Under the pieces are notes generated by a model. It was given only the letters and a program-made list of their open reading frames with translations, was not told the DNA's origin and ran no database searches. Source: Parabacteroides sp. FAFU027 (GTDB lineage: Bacteria > Bacteroidota > Bacteroidia > Bacteroidales > UBA7332). From it: a stretch of 64,000 nucleotides of DNA. Where the stretch lies: assembly GCF_022808675.1 (NCBI RefSeq), contig NZ_JAKZKV010000001.1:434001-498000 (forward strand). Reading direction: 5' to 3'. Positions 54,491 through 62,242 of this stretch are shown here, piece after piece. The first letter of the stretch is position 1. Each line of letters opens with the position of its first letter. The position numbers were made by a program, and so were the translations under genes.

Positions 54491-54931
54491 ATGGAAAGAA
54501 AAAAACAAGCCGCAATCAGCTGTTTTCAGAATGGATTTAATTGCAGCCAGGCTGTTCTAAGTACCTTTAGCGAAGAATTAGGCTTGACTACAGAAACAGC
54601 ATTAAAAATATCGACATGCTTTGGTGGTGGAATGCGAAATGGAGAAGTCTGTGGTGCTATCACTGGTGGATTGATGGTGATCGGCCTCAAATACGGTCAT
54701 TCGAAACAAGGGGATGACACAACCAAAACCAGAGCCTATCAACTAACCCGTGAATTTACACAACAATTCAAGGAAAAGCACGGCACTCTTCTATGCCGGC
54801 AATTACTGGGTTATGATCTATCCGATCCGGAACAGCTTGCAATCATCAAAGAAAAGCAACTGTTTGATACCATTTGCCCGAGAATTATTGAAGATGTAGT
54901 CGAAATGGTGGAAAAGGTTGGAAGAGAATAA
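54491..54931 (+). CDS. C_GCAxxG_C_C family protein
   Basis: The 146-aa protein has the family pattern: NCSQAVLSTFSEELGL, STCFGGGMRNGEVCGAITGG, then a later LLCRQLLGYD and DTICPRIIED. The spaced cysteines suggest redox activity or metal binding; the family has no established biochemical role. The ATG at 54491 was chosen because the open frame upstream (to 54359) runs through a palindromic repeat. Not part of an operon. Confidence 0.85.
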   Translation: MERKKQAAISCFQNGFNCSQAVLSTFSEELGLTTETALKISTCFGGGMRNGEVCGAITGGLMVIGLKYGHSKQGDDTTKTRAYQLTREFTQQFKEKHGTLLCRQLLGYDLSDPEQLAIIKEKQLFDTICPRIIEDVVEMVEKVGRE

Positions 54932-54984
54932 CGTAATAAACAACGATAAAAATGCTACTGAACATCAATATAGAGAAATCCGTA

Positions 54985-55156
54985 CCTAGCGCAAGTCTTG
55001 AGCGCAGCGGGGACTTGTGCTGGAAACCAGAGCAGTCTGAGACTGTAACAAGAAGAAAGGACAAGTCCATTTAGATGTCATTCAGTTTGAAAACTGAAAA
55101 CATTTGGAGTCCAAATCTCCGCTGCGCTCAAGACTTGAACTAGATGCCGAGTGCAA
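54985..55156 (+). repeat. 172-bp structured element, copy B
   Basis: Long arms CAAGTCTTGAGCGCAGCGGG... (54992-55017) and its near reverse complement (55112-55137) enclose 94 nt with inner hairpins: CAGTC-TGA-GACTG, TCAGTTT-GA-AAACTGA and the self-complementary GGACAAGTCC. The copy starts the first 303-bp tandem unit; copy C begins exactly 303 bp later. Confidence 0.92.
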
Positions 55157-55287
55157 GATATAGTCCTAGATAAAGTAACGATAATCTACCTGATAACAGC
55201 TATACAGAATATCAGTCAACCCAATGGTAGAGATGCGATTCATCGCGTCCCCTTTCTCGCGCAAATATAAATAATATGCACTCTGTG
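55157..55287 (+). repeat. Spacer of the 303-bp tandem unit
   Basis: This 131-bp spacer (GATATAGTCCTAGATAAAG...) is repeated almost exactly at 55460-55590. It contains GGTAGAGATGCGATTCATCG (55226 on), a copy of the GTAGAGACGC palindrome, and a partial GCGCAAATATAAATAATATG stretch also found before copy A. No gene is present. Confidence 0.85.
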
Positions 55288-55459
55288 CCTAGCGCAAGTC
55301 TTGAGCGCAGCGGGGACTTGTGCTGGAAACCAGAGCAGTCTGCGACTGTAACAAGAAGAAAGGACAAGTCCATTTAGATGTCATTCAGTTTGAAAACTGA
55401 AAACATTTGGAGTCCAAGTCTCCGCTGCGCTCAAGACTCGAACTAGATGCCGAGTGCAA
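55288..55459 (+). repeat. 172-bp structured element, copy C
   Basis: Nearly identical to copy B and to copy D; its stem-2 hairpin is CAGTC-TGC-GACTG. With the following spacer it forms the second 303-bp unit. Such high identity points to recent tandem duplication. Confidence 0.92.
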
Positions 55460-55590
55460 GATATAGTCCTAGATAAAGTAACGATAATCTACCTGATAAC
55501 AGCTATACGGAATATCAGTCAACCTAATGGTAGAGATGCGATTCATCGCGTCCCCTTTCTCGCGCAAATATAAATAATATGCACTCTGTG

Positions 55591-55762
55591 CCTAGCGCAA
55601 GTCTTGAGCGCAGCGGGGACTTGTGCTGGAAACCAGAGCAGTCTGCGACTGTGATAAGAAGAAAGGACAAGTCCATTTAGATGTCATTCAGTTTGAAAAC
55701 TGAAAACATTTGGAGTCCAAGTCTCCGCTGCGCTCAAGACTTTAACTAGATGCCGAGTGCAA
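55591..55762 (+). repeat. 172-bp structured element, copy D, upstream of the transposase
   Basis: Third tandem copy, ending 95 bp before the start of the RAYT gene. After it the sequence no longer follows the 303-bp unit, so the transposase lies directly beside the repeat. Confidence 0.92.
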
Positions 55763-55857
55763 TTTAGCAACCTAAGAGCAAACACAGTATCAGACTAAAA
55801 TAAAGGAATCACATAAATCAAAAAGCAGGTATTAAATTAGGACAATAAGCAAAGACT

Positions 55858-56409
55858 ATGAGCCGAAAATATAAGTTTCGAAACCCAGAAGCGGTTTATT
55901 TTGTAAGCTTTACAACAATAAACTGGATAGATGTCTTTACCCGAAGTGAATATAAACATATCATCGTAGATAGCCTTAATCATTGCATTGAGAAAAAAGG
56001 ATTAATCGTTTACGCATGGGTGATTATGAGCAATCATGTGCATTTGGTGATCGAAAGCAAAGGAATGGCCTTAGATGACATTCTACGCGACATGAAGAAA
56101 TTCACTGCCTCTGAGATAATAAAAGCCATCTCTAATAATCTGCAGGAAAGTAGGAAGGAGTGGATGCTTTGGATGTTTGAACGTGCGGGTAAAAAGAACC
56201 CGAACAATACAAGATACCAATTCTGGCAGCAACATAATCAACCAATAGAATTAACCAGGCACGCTTTTGGTATTGATGCAGCGATAGACTATATCCATGA
56301 GAATCCGGTGAAAGCGGGTTTTGTTGACCGGGCCGAAAATTACCCATTCAGCAGTGCGGTTGACTTTGTAGGAAGAAAAGGATTGGTGAATATCGTTCCT
56401 TGCTGGTGA
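55858..56409 (+). CDS. REP-associated tyrosine transposase (Y1_Tnp / HUH family)
   Basis: The 183-aa protein has the IS200-like fold: KYKFRNPEAVYFVSFTTINW at the N-terminus, the metal-binding HUH motif in MSNHVHLVIE (H60, H62), and the probable nucleophile Y145 in AIDYIHENPVKAGFV. These are RAYT hallmarks. RAYTs cut and rejoin single-stranded REP hairpins and are thought to spread REP sequences. The element half-copy 6 bp after the stop and the three full copies upstream are its likely substrates. All catalytic residues are present, so it could be active. Confidence 0.92.
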   Translation: MSRKYKFRNPEAVYFVSFTTINWIDVFTRSEYKHIIVDSLNHCIEKKGLIVYAWVIMSNHVHLVIESKGMALDDILRDMKKFTASEIIKAISNNLQESRKEWMLWMFERAGKKNPNNTRYQFWQQHNQPIELTRHAFGIDAAIDYIHENPVKAGFVDRAENYPFSSAVDFVGRKGLVNIVPCW

Positions 56410-56415
56410 AATAGA

Positions 56416-56490
56416 TCAGTTTGAAAACTGAAACAGTTTTGAGTCCAAGTCACCGCTGCGCTCAAGACTTGAACTAGCTACTGAGTGCAA
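56416..56490 (+). repeat. 172-bp structured element, half copy E
   Basis: It matches the second half of copies B to D, from CAGTTTGAAAACTGA to GAGTGCAA, with several substitutions. It starts 6 bp after the RAYT stop codon. Confidence 0.85.
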
Positions 56491-56595
56491 AATATGGACT
56501 TAGAAGAAATGGAGACAAACTTTAATCAGTCGAATCAGAACAAAGTAGTAAACTGATCATTATTTGCACCTACCCAACAACAGAGACAAGAAAAT

Positions 56596-57327
56596 ATGAG
56601 AAAAGCACTATTTGTCATTTTAGTTTTAATCGTTTGTTTTCAATCCAATCTCAGAGCACAAAACAGATGGGATAAAAAAGATGGTGATAATTCAGAATAT
56701 AAGACAACACTGGATACCCTATTAATTGCAACCGAAATAGGTGACACATTAAAATATACACAAGCTGAATTTAATGAGATCGTAGACAAACACCCCGAGT
56801 TTTTTCAGGAATTCGCGGATTCACCAGACCAGTTATATTTCAACAACAATAACAAAGAAGAATTTGGATCTGAAGTAGGACAAGATGGCTACTATGCATT
56901 ATATGCTTATTTTCTTAAACAAAAGAATGGTATTGACAAATATGCTCAGGAACGAAAGAAACTTATAGAGATATACTCAGACATCAATTCACTGTTTGGG
57001 CATTTGCAGTACGGGGGAACTTACTTTGGACATCAAAGAATAAGAATCCTGGGGTACGCTGAATATTCCGTTTATCTTCTTCCTAAAGATAAAAGAGAGA
57101 TCGAAAAGACTTATGATCTAACGAAGCAAAAAAAGCTGTACATCAGATCACTTCGACAACTAATAAAAGATGAAAGTAAAATCGATTTTGAAACTATAGG
57201 AAAAGGTAAAAAGGAAAGAACGATACAACAAAACAGAATCGTTGACAACCTGAACAGATTAATTACAGATCTATTTTATTTGCGAAGGGCACAAGAATTT
57301 CACTATTGCCATTACGAATATTATTAA
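56596..57327 (+). CDS. Hypothetical secreted protein
   Basis: A 243-aa protein with a signal peptide (MRKALFVILVLIVCFQSNLRAQ). The mature part is charged and mostly helical: TQAEFNEIVDKHPEFFQEFA, GQDGYYALYAYFLKQKNGID, then a region with GGTYFGHQRIRILGYAEYSV and a long basic helix. I do not recognise a family. It is AT-rich like other genes of this region and has no operon partner. Confidence 0.7.
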   Translation: MRKALFVILVLIVCFQSNLRAQNRWDKKDGDNSEYKTTLDTLLIATEIGDTLKYTQAEFNEIVDKHPEFFQEFADSPDQLYFNNNNKEEFGSEVGQDGYYALYAYFLKQKNGIDKYAQERKKLIEIYSDINSLFGHLQYGGTYFGHQRIRILGYAEYSVYLLPKDKREIEKTYDLTKQKKLYIRSLRQLIKDESKIDFETIGKGKKERTIQQNRIVDNLNRLITDLFYLRRAQEFHYCHYEYY

Positions 57328-57613
57328 TACAGCCATCCCTTTATCGCGCGAGTTTGAAAGGCAACTTCTGGCGCAAGTTTAGCGATAGAAGAGTTCGAGA
57401 ATGTAAAATCTAAAATTGAACACATTGTGTCTGGATTCACAAGCGGGTAGAAGTTGTAAATAGTAATTTTGTTACCGCCTCCATTTGAATATACGTCGAT
57501 TGAGATTCGCGATATACGGAAGCGTAGGCAGGAATATTGAACTTTAAATAAATTGAAAAAGAATACAGCAAACAAGAGTTGTTTCTCTTACTAATTATTC
57601 CATTTCTAAAACC
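57328..57613. other. Intergenic region with a degenerate structured-element fragment
   Basis: GCGCGAGTTTGAAAGG and GGCGCAAGTTTAGCGATAG (57347-57391) resemble the stem-1 part of the structured elements but the rest is missing. No gene is seen. Confidence 0.5.
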
Positions 57614-58756
57614 ATGAAAAACAATCGAACAATCTCGCAATGGGGATGCTATTTCCTTGTATTATCAATGTTTATGATCACAGGGTGTGCCAAAGATGAA
57701 ATACCAGAAGTCAAAAAAACAACCACACCAACACCGACCCCTGCCGATACCATAGTCCCACTAAAAACCCTTTTTGGGAAAATGTTTCCCATCGGGGCAG
57801 CAGTAGCATCTAATCAAGTGCTTTCGAGTGCTATCCAATACAACACTTTAAGAAAACACTTTTCAAGTATTACTCCCGAAAACTGCATGAAGCCCGATGC
57901 CATAGAACGGGTAAAAGGAGTGTTTACATGGGCCGAAGCCGATCGCATTGTAGCCTTTGCTCAAGCCAACAACATGAAGGTCAGAGGACATTGTCTCACA
58001 TGGCATTCGCAGACTCCCGACTGGATGTTCTATGATGAGAATGGAGCTCTGCTATCAAAAGAAGTAGCTTTAAAACAACTGAAAGAGTACATTACCGCCG
58101 TTGTGTCGCGATACAAAGGAAAGATATATGCCTGGGATGTAGTGAATGAGGCTTTGTCGGACTGGACTCCAGATGCCAACGATATGTATCGTAAAGATTC
58201 TCCCTGGTATAAGATTTGCGGAGATGCTTCGTATATCGACTCTGCATTTGTATATGCCCACCGTGCAGACCCCAATGCCAAGTTATTCTACAACGATTAC
58301 AACGAGATCTACGGTTGGAAAAGAAATAAGATATACAATTTGGTAAAAGGACTCAAGGATAGGGGTATTCCGATACACGGGTTGGGGATGCAGGCGCACT
58401 GGAATGTGGGTTTCAGCGAAAACGACATCAGAACAACGCTGGATCTGTACAAAACATTGGGCGTCGATTTGCAATTGACCGAACTGGATTTATCTGTTTA
58501 TAAATCGGATACCGATGCCTCATCGACAGTCTATACTACTGCCTTTTCGGAGAGTCAGGAACTTGCTTACCCCAAACTGTTTAAGATAATAGCAGATTAT
58601 AAAAGCTATATTACCGGGGTAACATTCTGGGGTGTAGCCGATGATTATACATGGCTCGATAAGTCCGACAGAAAAGCTTTTCCATTTCTGTTGAATACAA
58701 ACCATCAACCCAAAAAAGCTTATGGAGCTGTACAGAAAATGATTAAAGCGTTATAA
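57614..58756 (+). CDS. Endo-1,4-beta-xylanase, GH10, lipoprotein
   Basis: The 380-aa enzyme cuts the beta-1,4-xylan backbone. A lipoprotein signal ends in MITGCAKD (cysteine 25), followed by a short Thr/Pro-rich linker and a GH10 barrel: ITPENCMKPD, GHCLTWHSQTPDW, acid/base in WDVVNEAL (E179), nucleophile in LTELDLS (E290), GVTFWGVADDYTWL. The domain is complete and compact, without a carbohydrate-binding module. Surface exposure on the outer membrane is likely. No SusC/SusD or other polysaccharide-utilisation genes are near, so it is an isolated enzyme. Confidence 0.93.
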   Translation: MKNNRTISQWGCYFLVLSMFMITGCAKDEIPEVKKTTTPTPTPADTIVPLKTLFGKMFPIGAAVASNQVLSSAIQYNTLRKHFSSITPENCMKPDAIERVKGVFTWAEADRIVAFAQANNMKVRGHCLTWHSQTPDWMFYDENGALLSKEVALKQLKEYITAVVSRYKGKIYAWDVVNEALSDWTPDANDMYRKDSPWYKICGDASYIDSAFVYAHRADPNAKLFYNDYNEIYGWKRNKIYNLVKGLKDRGIPIHGLGMQAHWNVGFSENDIRTTLDLYKTLGVDLQLTELDLSVYKSDTDASSTVYTTAFSESQELAYPKLFKIIADYKSYITGVTFWGVADDYTWLDKSDRKAFPFLLNTNHQPKKAYGAVQKMIKAL

Positions 58757-58832
58757 TTAAACCGGTTGGTTAACAGATTGGAGCAGATTAGAAGTTTCCC
58801 CGTTGAGAGACAGGCTCCGCCTTCACCCAGTG

Positions 58833-58891
58833 CTCCGTAGCCTGCAAAAAACAACAAACACAAAAGAACGGTAGGCCGTTGGGCGACAGGC
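58833..58891. repeat. Dispersed repeat, copy 2 of 2
   Basis: CTCCGTAGCCTGC then GGTAGGCCGTTGGGCGACAGGC, nearly the same as 53312-53373. Confidence 0.7.
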
Positions 58892-58943
58892 TCTGTCTTC
58901 GTCCTCTTTAATAACAAGCGTCCCCGCTTGTATAACAAACCCC

Positions 58944-58980
58944 AGATAAGCGATAGCATCCCAAAAGCTATCGCTTATCT
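58944..58980. terminator. 14-bp perfect hairpin
   Basis: AGATAAGCGATAGC and GCTATCGCTTATCT pair perfectly around a 9-nt loop. It contains GCGATAGC, a word also found in the structured elements next to it. It may end transcription from the xylanase gene. Confidence 0.55.
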
Positions 58981-59006
58981 TACATAAAGAGGTAATATAT
59001 TGGTCT

Positions 59007-59038
59007 ATCCAGACGCGATAAATCGCGGTCTCTACCAA
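59007..59038. repeat. GTAGAGACGC-type palindrome, degenerate
   Basis: CCAGACGCGATAAATCGCGG followed by TCTCTACC is a related form of the palindromes at 44090, 55226 and 55529. Confidence 0.55.
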
Positions 59039-59061
59039 GCATTACAGAAAGTCCCCCACTG

Positions 59062-59268
59062 GCGTGAGTTTAGCGATAGCGTCCCCGATAGAGATCGGGA
59101 CCGTGACCAAAACCAAGACAGCTTGTAGCTGTAATAAATAAAGCAGAAAGCCGACAACATAAGGTCGATTTTCTGCTTTATTGATTCAAATCCAGAATTC
59201 TCCGAATTCTAAAACAGCTACAAGCTGTTTAGGTTTCCAGCACGAGTTCGCTATCGCTAAACTCGCGC
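59062..59268. repeat. 207-bp nested inverted repeat with structured-element arms
   Basis: The outer arms GCGTGAGTTTAGCGATAGCG (59062-59081) and 59249-59268 are reverse complements with one mismatch; the inner arms ACAGCTTGTAGCTGT (59118-59132) and ACAGCTACAAGCTGT (59214-59228) match perfectly. The right arm read on the minus strand (59271 down to 59214) is a complete version of the structured-element module found in copies A to D. Confidence 0.85.
59136..59183. terminator. Central hairpin of the nested palindrome
   Basis: AATAAAGCAGAAA...GAC pairs with GTC...TTTTCTGCTTTATT around AACATAAG. It is a likely terminator for the converging xylanase and ABC-F genes. Confidence 0.7.
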
Positions 59269-59282
59269 TAAAGGAAGACAAC

Positions 59283-61172
59283 CTACGCCATCTCACTCAA
59301 TTCCAACCAGCGCATAGACTTCTCGTCAATCAAATCGATCAACTCACTGATGCGGGCAGACTTTGTCAAAAGATCATCGGTTGAAAGCATTCCGCTACTC
59401 ATCTCCTGCTCCAGTTGCGCTTTCTCAGATTCCAGTTGTGGAATCTCCGCTTCCAGTTGCTCAAACTCCCGCCTCTCCTTATAGGAAAGCTTCTTCTTAC
59501 TATCATCAACCGGACGGGCAGGTTTATTGGATGCAGCCGGTTTATCCTCTTTCTTCGCTTTCTCAGCCTGAAGCTGCTTCTCCTCTTTATCCTTCAGCTC
59601 CTTCCATTCGCGATAATCGGTATAGTTACCGGGGAAATCTTTCAGCTTCGCATTCCCTTCGAAGACCATCAGGTGATCCACCACCTTATCCATAAAGTAA
59701 CGGTCGTGCGATACCACAATCACACACCCTTTGAAGCTTGAGAGATACTCCTCCAAAACATTCAACGTTACGATATCCAGGTCATTGGTCGGCTCATCCA
59801 GTACGAGGAAGTTCGGGTTACGCATCAAAACGGTACAGAGATAAAGGCGACGCTTCTCTCCCCCACTCAGCTTATAGACGAAATTATGCTGGGTCTCCGG
59901 CGCAAAGAGGAAGTGTTGCAGGAACTGGGAAGCAGTCAGCTTGTTGTTATTGCCCAGATCGATCACCTCGGCCACCTCACGCACCACGTCAATCACCTTC
60001 ATCTGCTCGTCAAACTTCAGGCCGTCCTGACTGTAGTAGCCGAATTTTACGGTCTCACCAATATCAATCTTTCCGATATCAGGAGCCACATCGCCCATCA
60101 GCATCTTGATGAAGGTCGATTTACCCGTACCGTTATTTCCCACGATACCCATTTTCTCATAGCGGGCAAAGACATAGTTGAAGTCTTCCACAATCTTCAG
60201 ATCGCCGAAGCTCTTGTAAAGATGTTCAATTTCGAATATTTTACTGCCGATGTATGAGGCTTTCACATCAAGTTTCACATCACCGGCGGCACGTTGTTGC
60301 TTGGCCTTCTTCTCCAGGTCGTAAAAAGCATCGATACGGGATTTCGCTTTCGTGGCGCGGGCCTGCGGTTGACGGCGCATCCACTCCAGCTCTTTGCGGA
60401 GAAGGTTGTTGGCGCGGTCGATTTCTGCATTTTGCGACATGACACGTTCTTCGCGTTTCTCCAGATAGTAGGAATAATTCCCCTTATAGGTGTAAAGTTG
60501 TCCGCGGTCCATCTCGATAATCTCGTTGCACACACGGTCAAGGAAATAACGGTCGTGTGTCACCATCAGCAGGCTGAGGCGTGAACGGTTAAGATAACCC
60601 TCCAGCCACTCGGTCATTTCGAGGTCAAGGTGGTTGGTCGGCTCATCGAGGATAATCAATTCCGGTTCGGAAATCAGCACGTTTGCCAAAGCCACCCGTT
60701 TCAACTGACCACCGGAGAGCTGCTCTACCTTCTGATCAAAGTTGCGAATCTTCAGTTCGGAGAGGATTTGTTTCGCTTTCTGCTCGTAATCCCACGCTTT
60801 GAGGTGGTCCATGCGGTGCAGAATATCCTCCAGATTGGAGTGATCGCCCGTCGCCATAGCATTCTCATACTCGGCAATCAGCTTCACGGTTTCGCTTTCT
60901 GAATGGAAACAGGCTTCCAATACTGTCAAGCCGGCAGGATATTGCGGATCCTGCGCCAGGTAACCGACCTTCAGGTCACGACGATAGACGACAGAACCGC
61001 TGTCGTAATCCTCTTTGCCGGCCAGGATGTTGAGCAACGTAGTCTTACCCGTTCCATTCGGAGCGATCAGACCGATACGTTCTCCCTCGGCAATCCCGAA
61101 ACTTATATTTTCAAATAATATCTGACTGCCAAACGATTTGGTCAGTCCATCCACTTGCAGGTAACTTATCAT
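59283..61172 (-). CDS. ABC-F family ATPase (Uup-like)
   Basis: The 629-aa cytosolic protein has two ABC ATPase domains and no membrane segment. Domain 1: Walker A APNGTGKTT (about 37-45), signature LSGGQLKRVALAN, ILDEPTNHLDLE. Domain 2: GNNGTGKST, LSGGEKRRLYL, VLDEPTNDLDI. The linker contains ARATKAKSRIDAF. A C-terminal charged coiled coil (about 530-629) of the Uup type is present, so it probably acts on ribosomes or branched DNA rather than transport. It stands alone on the minus strand. Confidence 0.92.
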   Translation of the reverse strand: MISYLQVDGLTKSFGSQILFENISFGIAEGERIGLIAPNGTGKTTLLNILAGKEDYDSGSVVYRRDLKVGYLAQDPQYPAGLTVLEACFHSESETVKLIAEYENAMATGDHSNLEDILHRMDHLKAWDYEQKAKQILSELKIRNFDQKVEQLSGGQLKRVALANVLISEPELIILDEPTNHLDLEMTEWLEGYLNRSRLSLLMVTHDRYFLDRVCNEIIEMDRGQLYTYKGNYSYYLEKREERVMSQNAEIDRANNLLRKELEWMRRQPQARATKAKSRIDAFYDLEKKAKQQRAAGDVKLDVKASYIGSKIFEIEHLYKSFGDLKIVEDFNYVFARYEKMGIVGNNGTGKSTFIKMLMGDVAPDIGKIDIGETVKFGYYSQDGLKFDEQMKVIDVVREVAEVIDLGNNNKLTASQFLQHFLFAPETQHNFVYKLSGGEKRRLYLCTVLMRNPNFLVLDEPTNDLDIVTLNVLEEYLSSFKGCVIVVSHDRYFMDKVVDHLMVFEGNAKLKDFPGNYTDYREWKELKDKEEKQLQAEKAKKEDKPAASNKPARPVDDSKKKLSYKERREFEQLEAEIPQLESEKAQLEQEMSSGMLSTDDLLTKSARISELIDLIDEKSMRWLELSEMA

Positions 61173-61705
61173 TGGGTTTGTTTATTTCAAATGCTTATGG
61201 TGGAAAATTCCACGCTATTTATATGTAAAGAGAAGTTTGTATCACAGAGTTCCACAGAGAAATGCACAGAGAGCCACAGAGATTCTGGAATCTTTGCTAT
61301 GAAACACTACATTCAACGCGTCAAGCGGCCTGAAGCCGCTGATCGCTGGCGCCCCCACACCGGGCAGCGGCTCCAAGCCGCTTGCCGGGTTGAATAAAAT
61401 CCAGGCACTAGGAGCGAAAATCACAGTACCAACTATCCGTTTGCAACACTCATTATATCAGAATGTCCATTCAAAACACCCTCATCATATAAAAGAGGTG
61501 CAAAATTAGCAAAGAAGATTGGATAGTCGTGTGTCTGATTGAATTTTACCTGTTTGAAAGAGGCAAAGATGCCATACGACTTCGTTTCCATCACTGAAAA
61601 AACAGATTCACGAAGTTTTAGCAGAAACATCAAGTCTCAAAAGGGCACAAAAAAAGCCTCACTAAAGTAAGGCTTTGATTGTAATGTAATGATATATAAT
61701 ATAGA
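61173..61705. other. Intergenic region with CACAGAG repeats and GC-rich hairpins
   Basis: At 61232-61282 a short run of CACAGAG-like words occurs four times. At 61324-61340 AGCGGC/GCCGCT and at 61366-61382 AGCGGCT/AGCCGCT form two neighbouring hairpins, a pattern of a REP-like pair. No gene was recognised; the 3' part contains the terminator of the cold-shock gene. Confidence 0.55.
61649..61676 (-). terminator. Terminator of the cold-shock gene
   Basis: Read on the minus strand, AAAGCCTTAC and GTGAGGCTTT pair (one G-T) around TTTA and are followed by a run of T. Confidence 0.8.
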
Positions 61706-61897
61706 CTATACTCGTTTAACATTTACTGCATTTAATCCTTTTTTTCCTTCCTGAAGGTCAAAAGTCACTTCGTCATCTTCCTGGATGTCATCTTGCAATC
61801 CTGATACGTGTACGAAATACTCATTCGAAGAATTACCATCTTTGATAAAACCGAAACCTTTTGACTCATTGAAAAATTTTACTGTACCTTTATTCAT
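61706..61897 (-). CDS. Cold-shock domain protein (CspA family)
   Basis: The 63-aa OB-fold protein binds single-stranded RNA or DNA. MNKGTVKFFNESKGFGFI includes RNP1 (KGFGFI), and YFVHVSGLQ is RNP2, with V replacing the more usual second aromatic in FVHxS. Length and acidic middle (QDDIQEDDEVTF) fit the family. It is a single-gene unit with its own terminator. Confidence 0.92.
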   Translation of the reverse strand: MNKGTVKFFNESKGFGFIKDGNSSNEYFVHVSGLQDDIQEDDEVTFDLQEGKKGLNAVNVKRV

Positions 61898-62242
61898 TGG
61901 TTCTTAATTAATTTGGCGCAAGTTACGCATAACTTTCCACCTGCTTGCTGATTTTCAGTATTTTATTATTTATTACAGTATTACCACTCTGTTCACGAAT
62001 ATACTTTTCCAGTGCTAAAATGCAAAAAGGCAACTCACAACACAATTATTCCTTCCAATATCTTCAACTAATAAAGGAACCGCAACCTCTGAAAACAGGC
62101 TATATTTCCCTACGAATAGGACAGGTTTTCTTAAACAAACCCAAAGCAATCTATTTCGTCCGGTTTACCCGATACCGCACGGTTACGGGTATGAGCAAAT
62201 TATATTATCTTTGCGATTCAAATTTTGTAAAAGACTAAGACA
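61898..62242. other. Intergenic region between divergent csp and rlmD genes
   Basis: These 345 bp carry the csp leader on one side and the rlmD promoter on the other. An open frame at 61945-62238 has no supporting signal and ends inside the rlmD promoter region, so no gene is called. Confidence 0.5.
62206..62213 (+). promoter_or_regulatory. -7 box of the rRNA methyltransferase gene
   Basis: TATCTTTG matches TAnnTTTG, about 30 bp before the start codon; GTTA at 62182-62185 is at -33 spacing but is a poor match. Confidence 0.45.

Larger units (their letters stand above)
55591..56490 (+). mobile_element. RAYT unit: transposase gene flanked by a full and a half structured element
   Basis: A full 172-bp element (copy D) lies before and a half element lies directly after a REP-associated tyrosine transposase gene, the arrangement expected for a RAYT locus. 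These transposases act on REP hairpins but normally do not move as autonomous insertion sequences; no target duplication is visible. Confidence 0.65.

Noticed and set aside
53270-55070. Two similar minus-strand open frames (53270-53497 and 54885-55070) that look like paralogous genes
   Set aside because: Their similarity comes entirely from the 172-bp structured repeats they run through.
61945-62238. 97-codon open frame upstream of rlmD
   Set aside because: It contains the rlmD promoter at its 3' end and shows no domain, signal or conserved composition.
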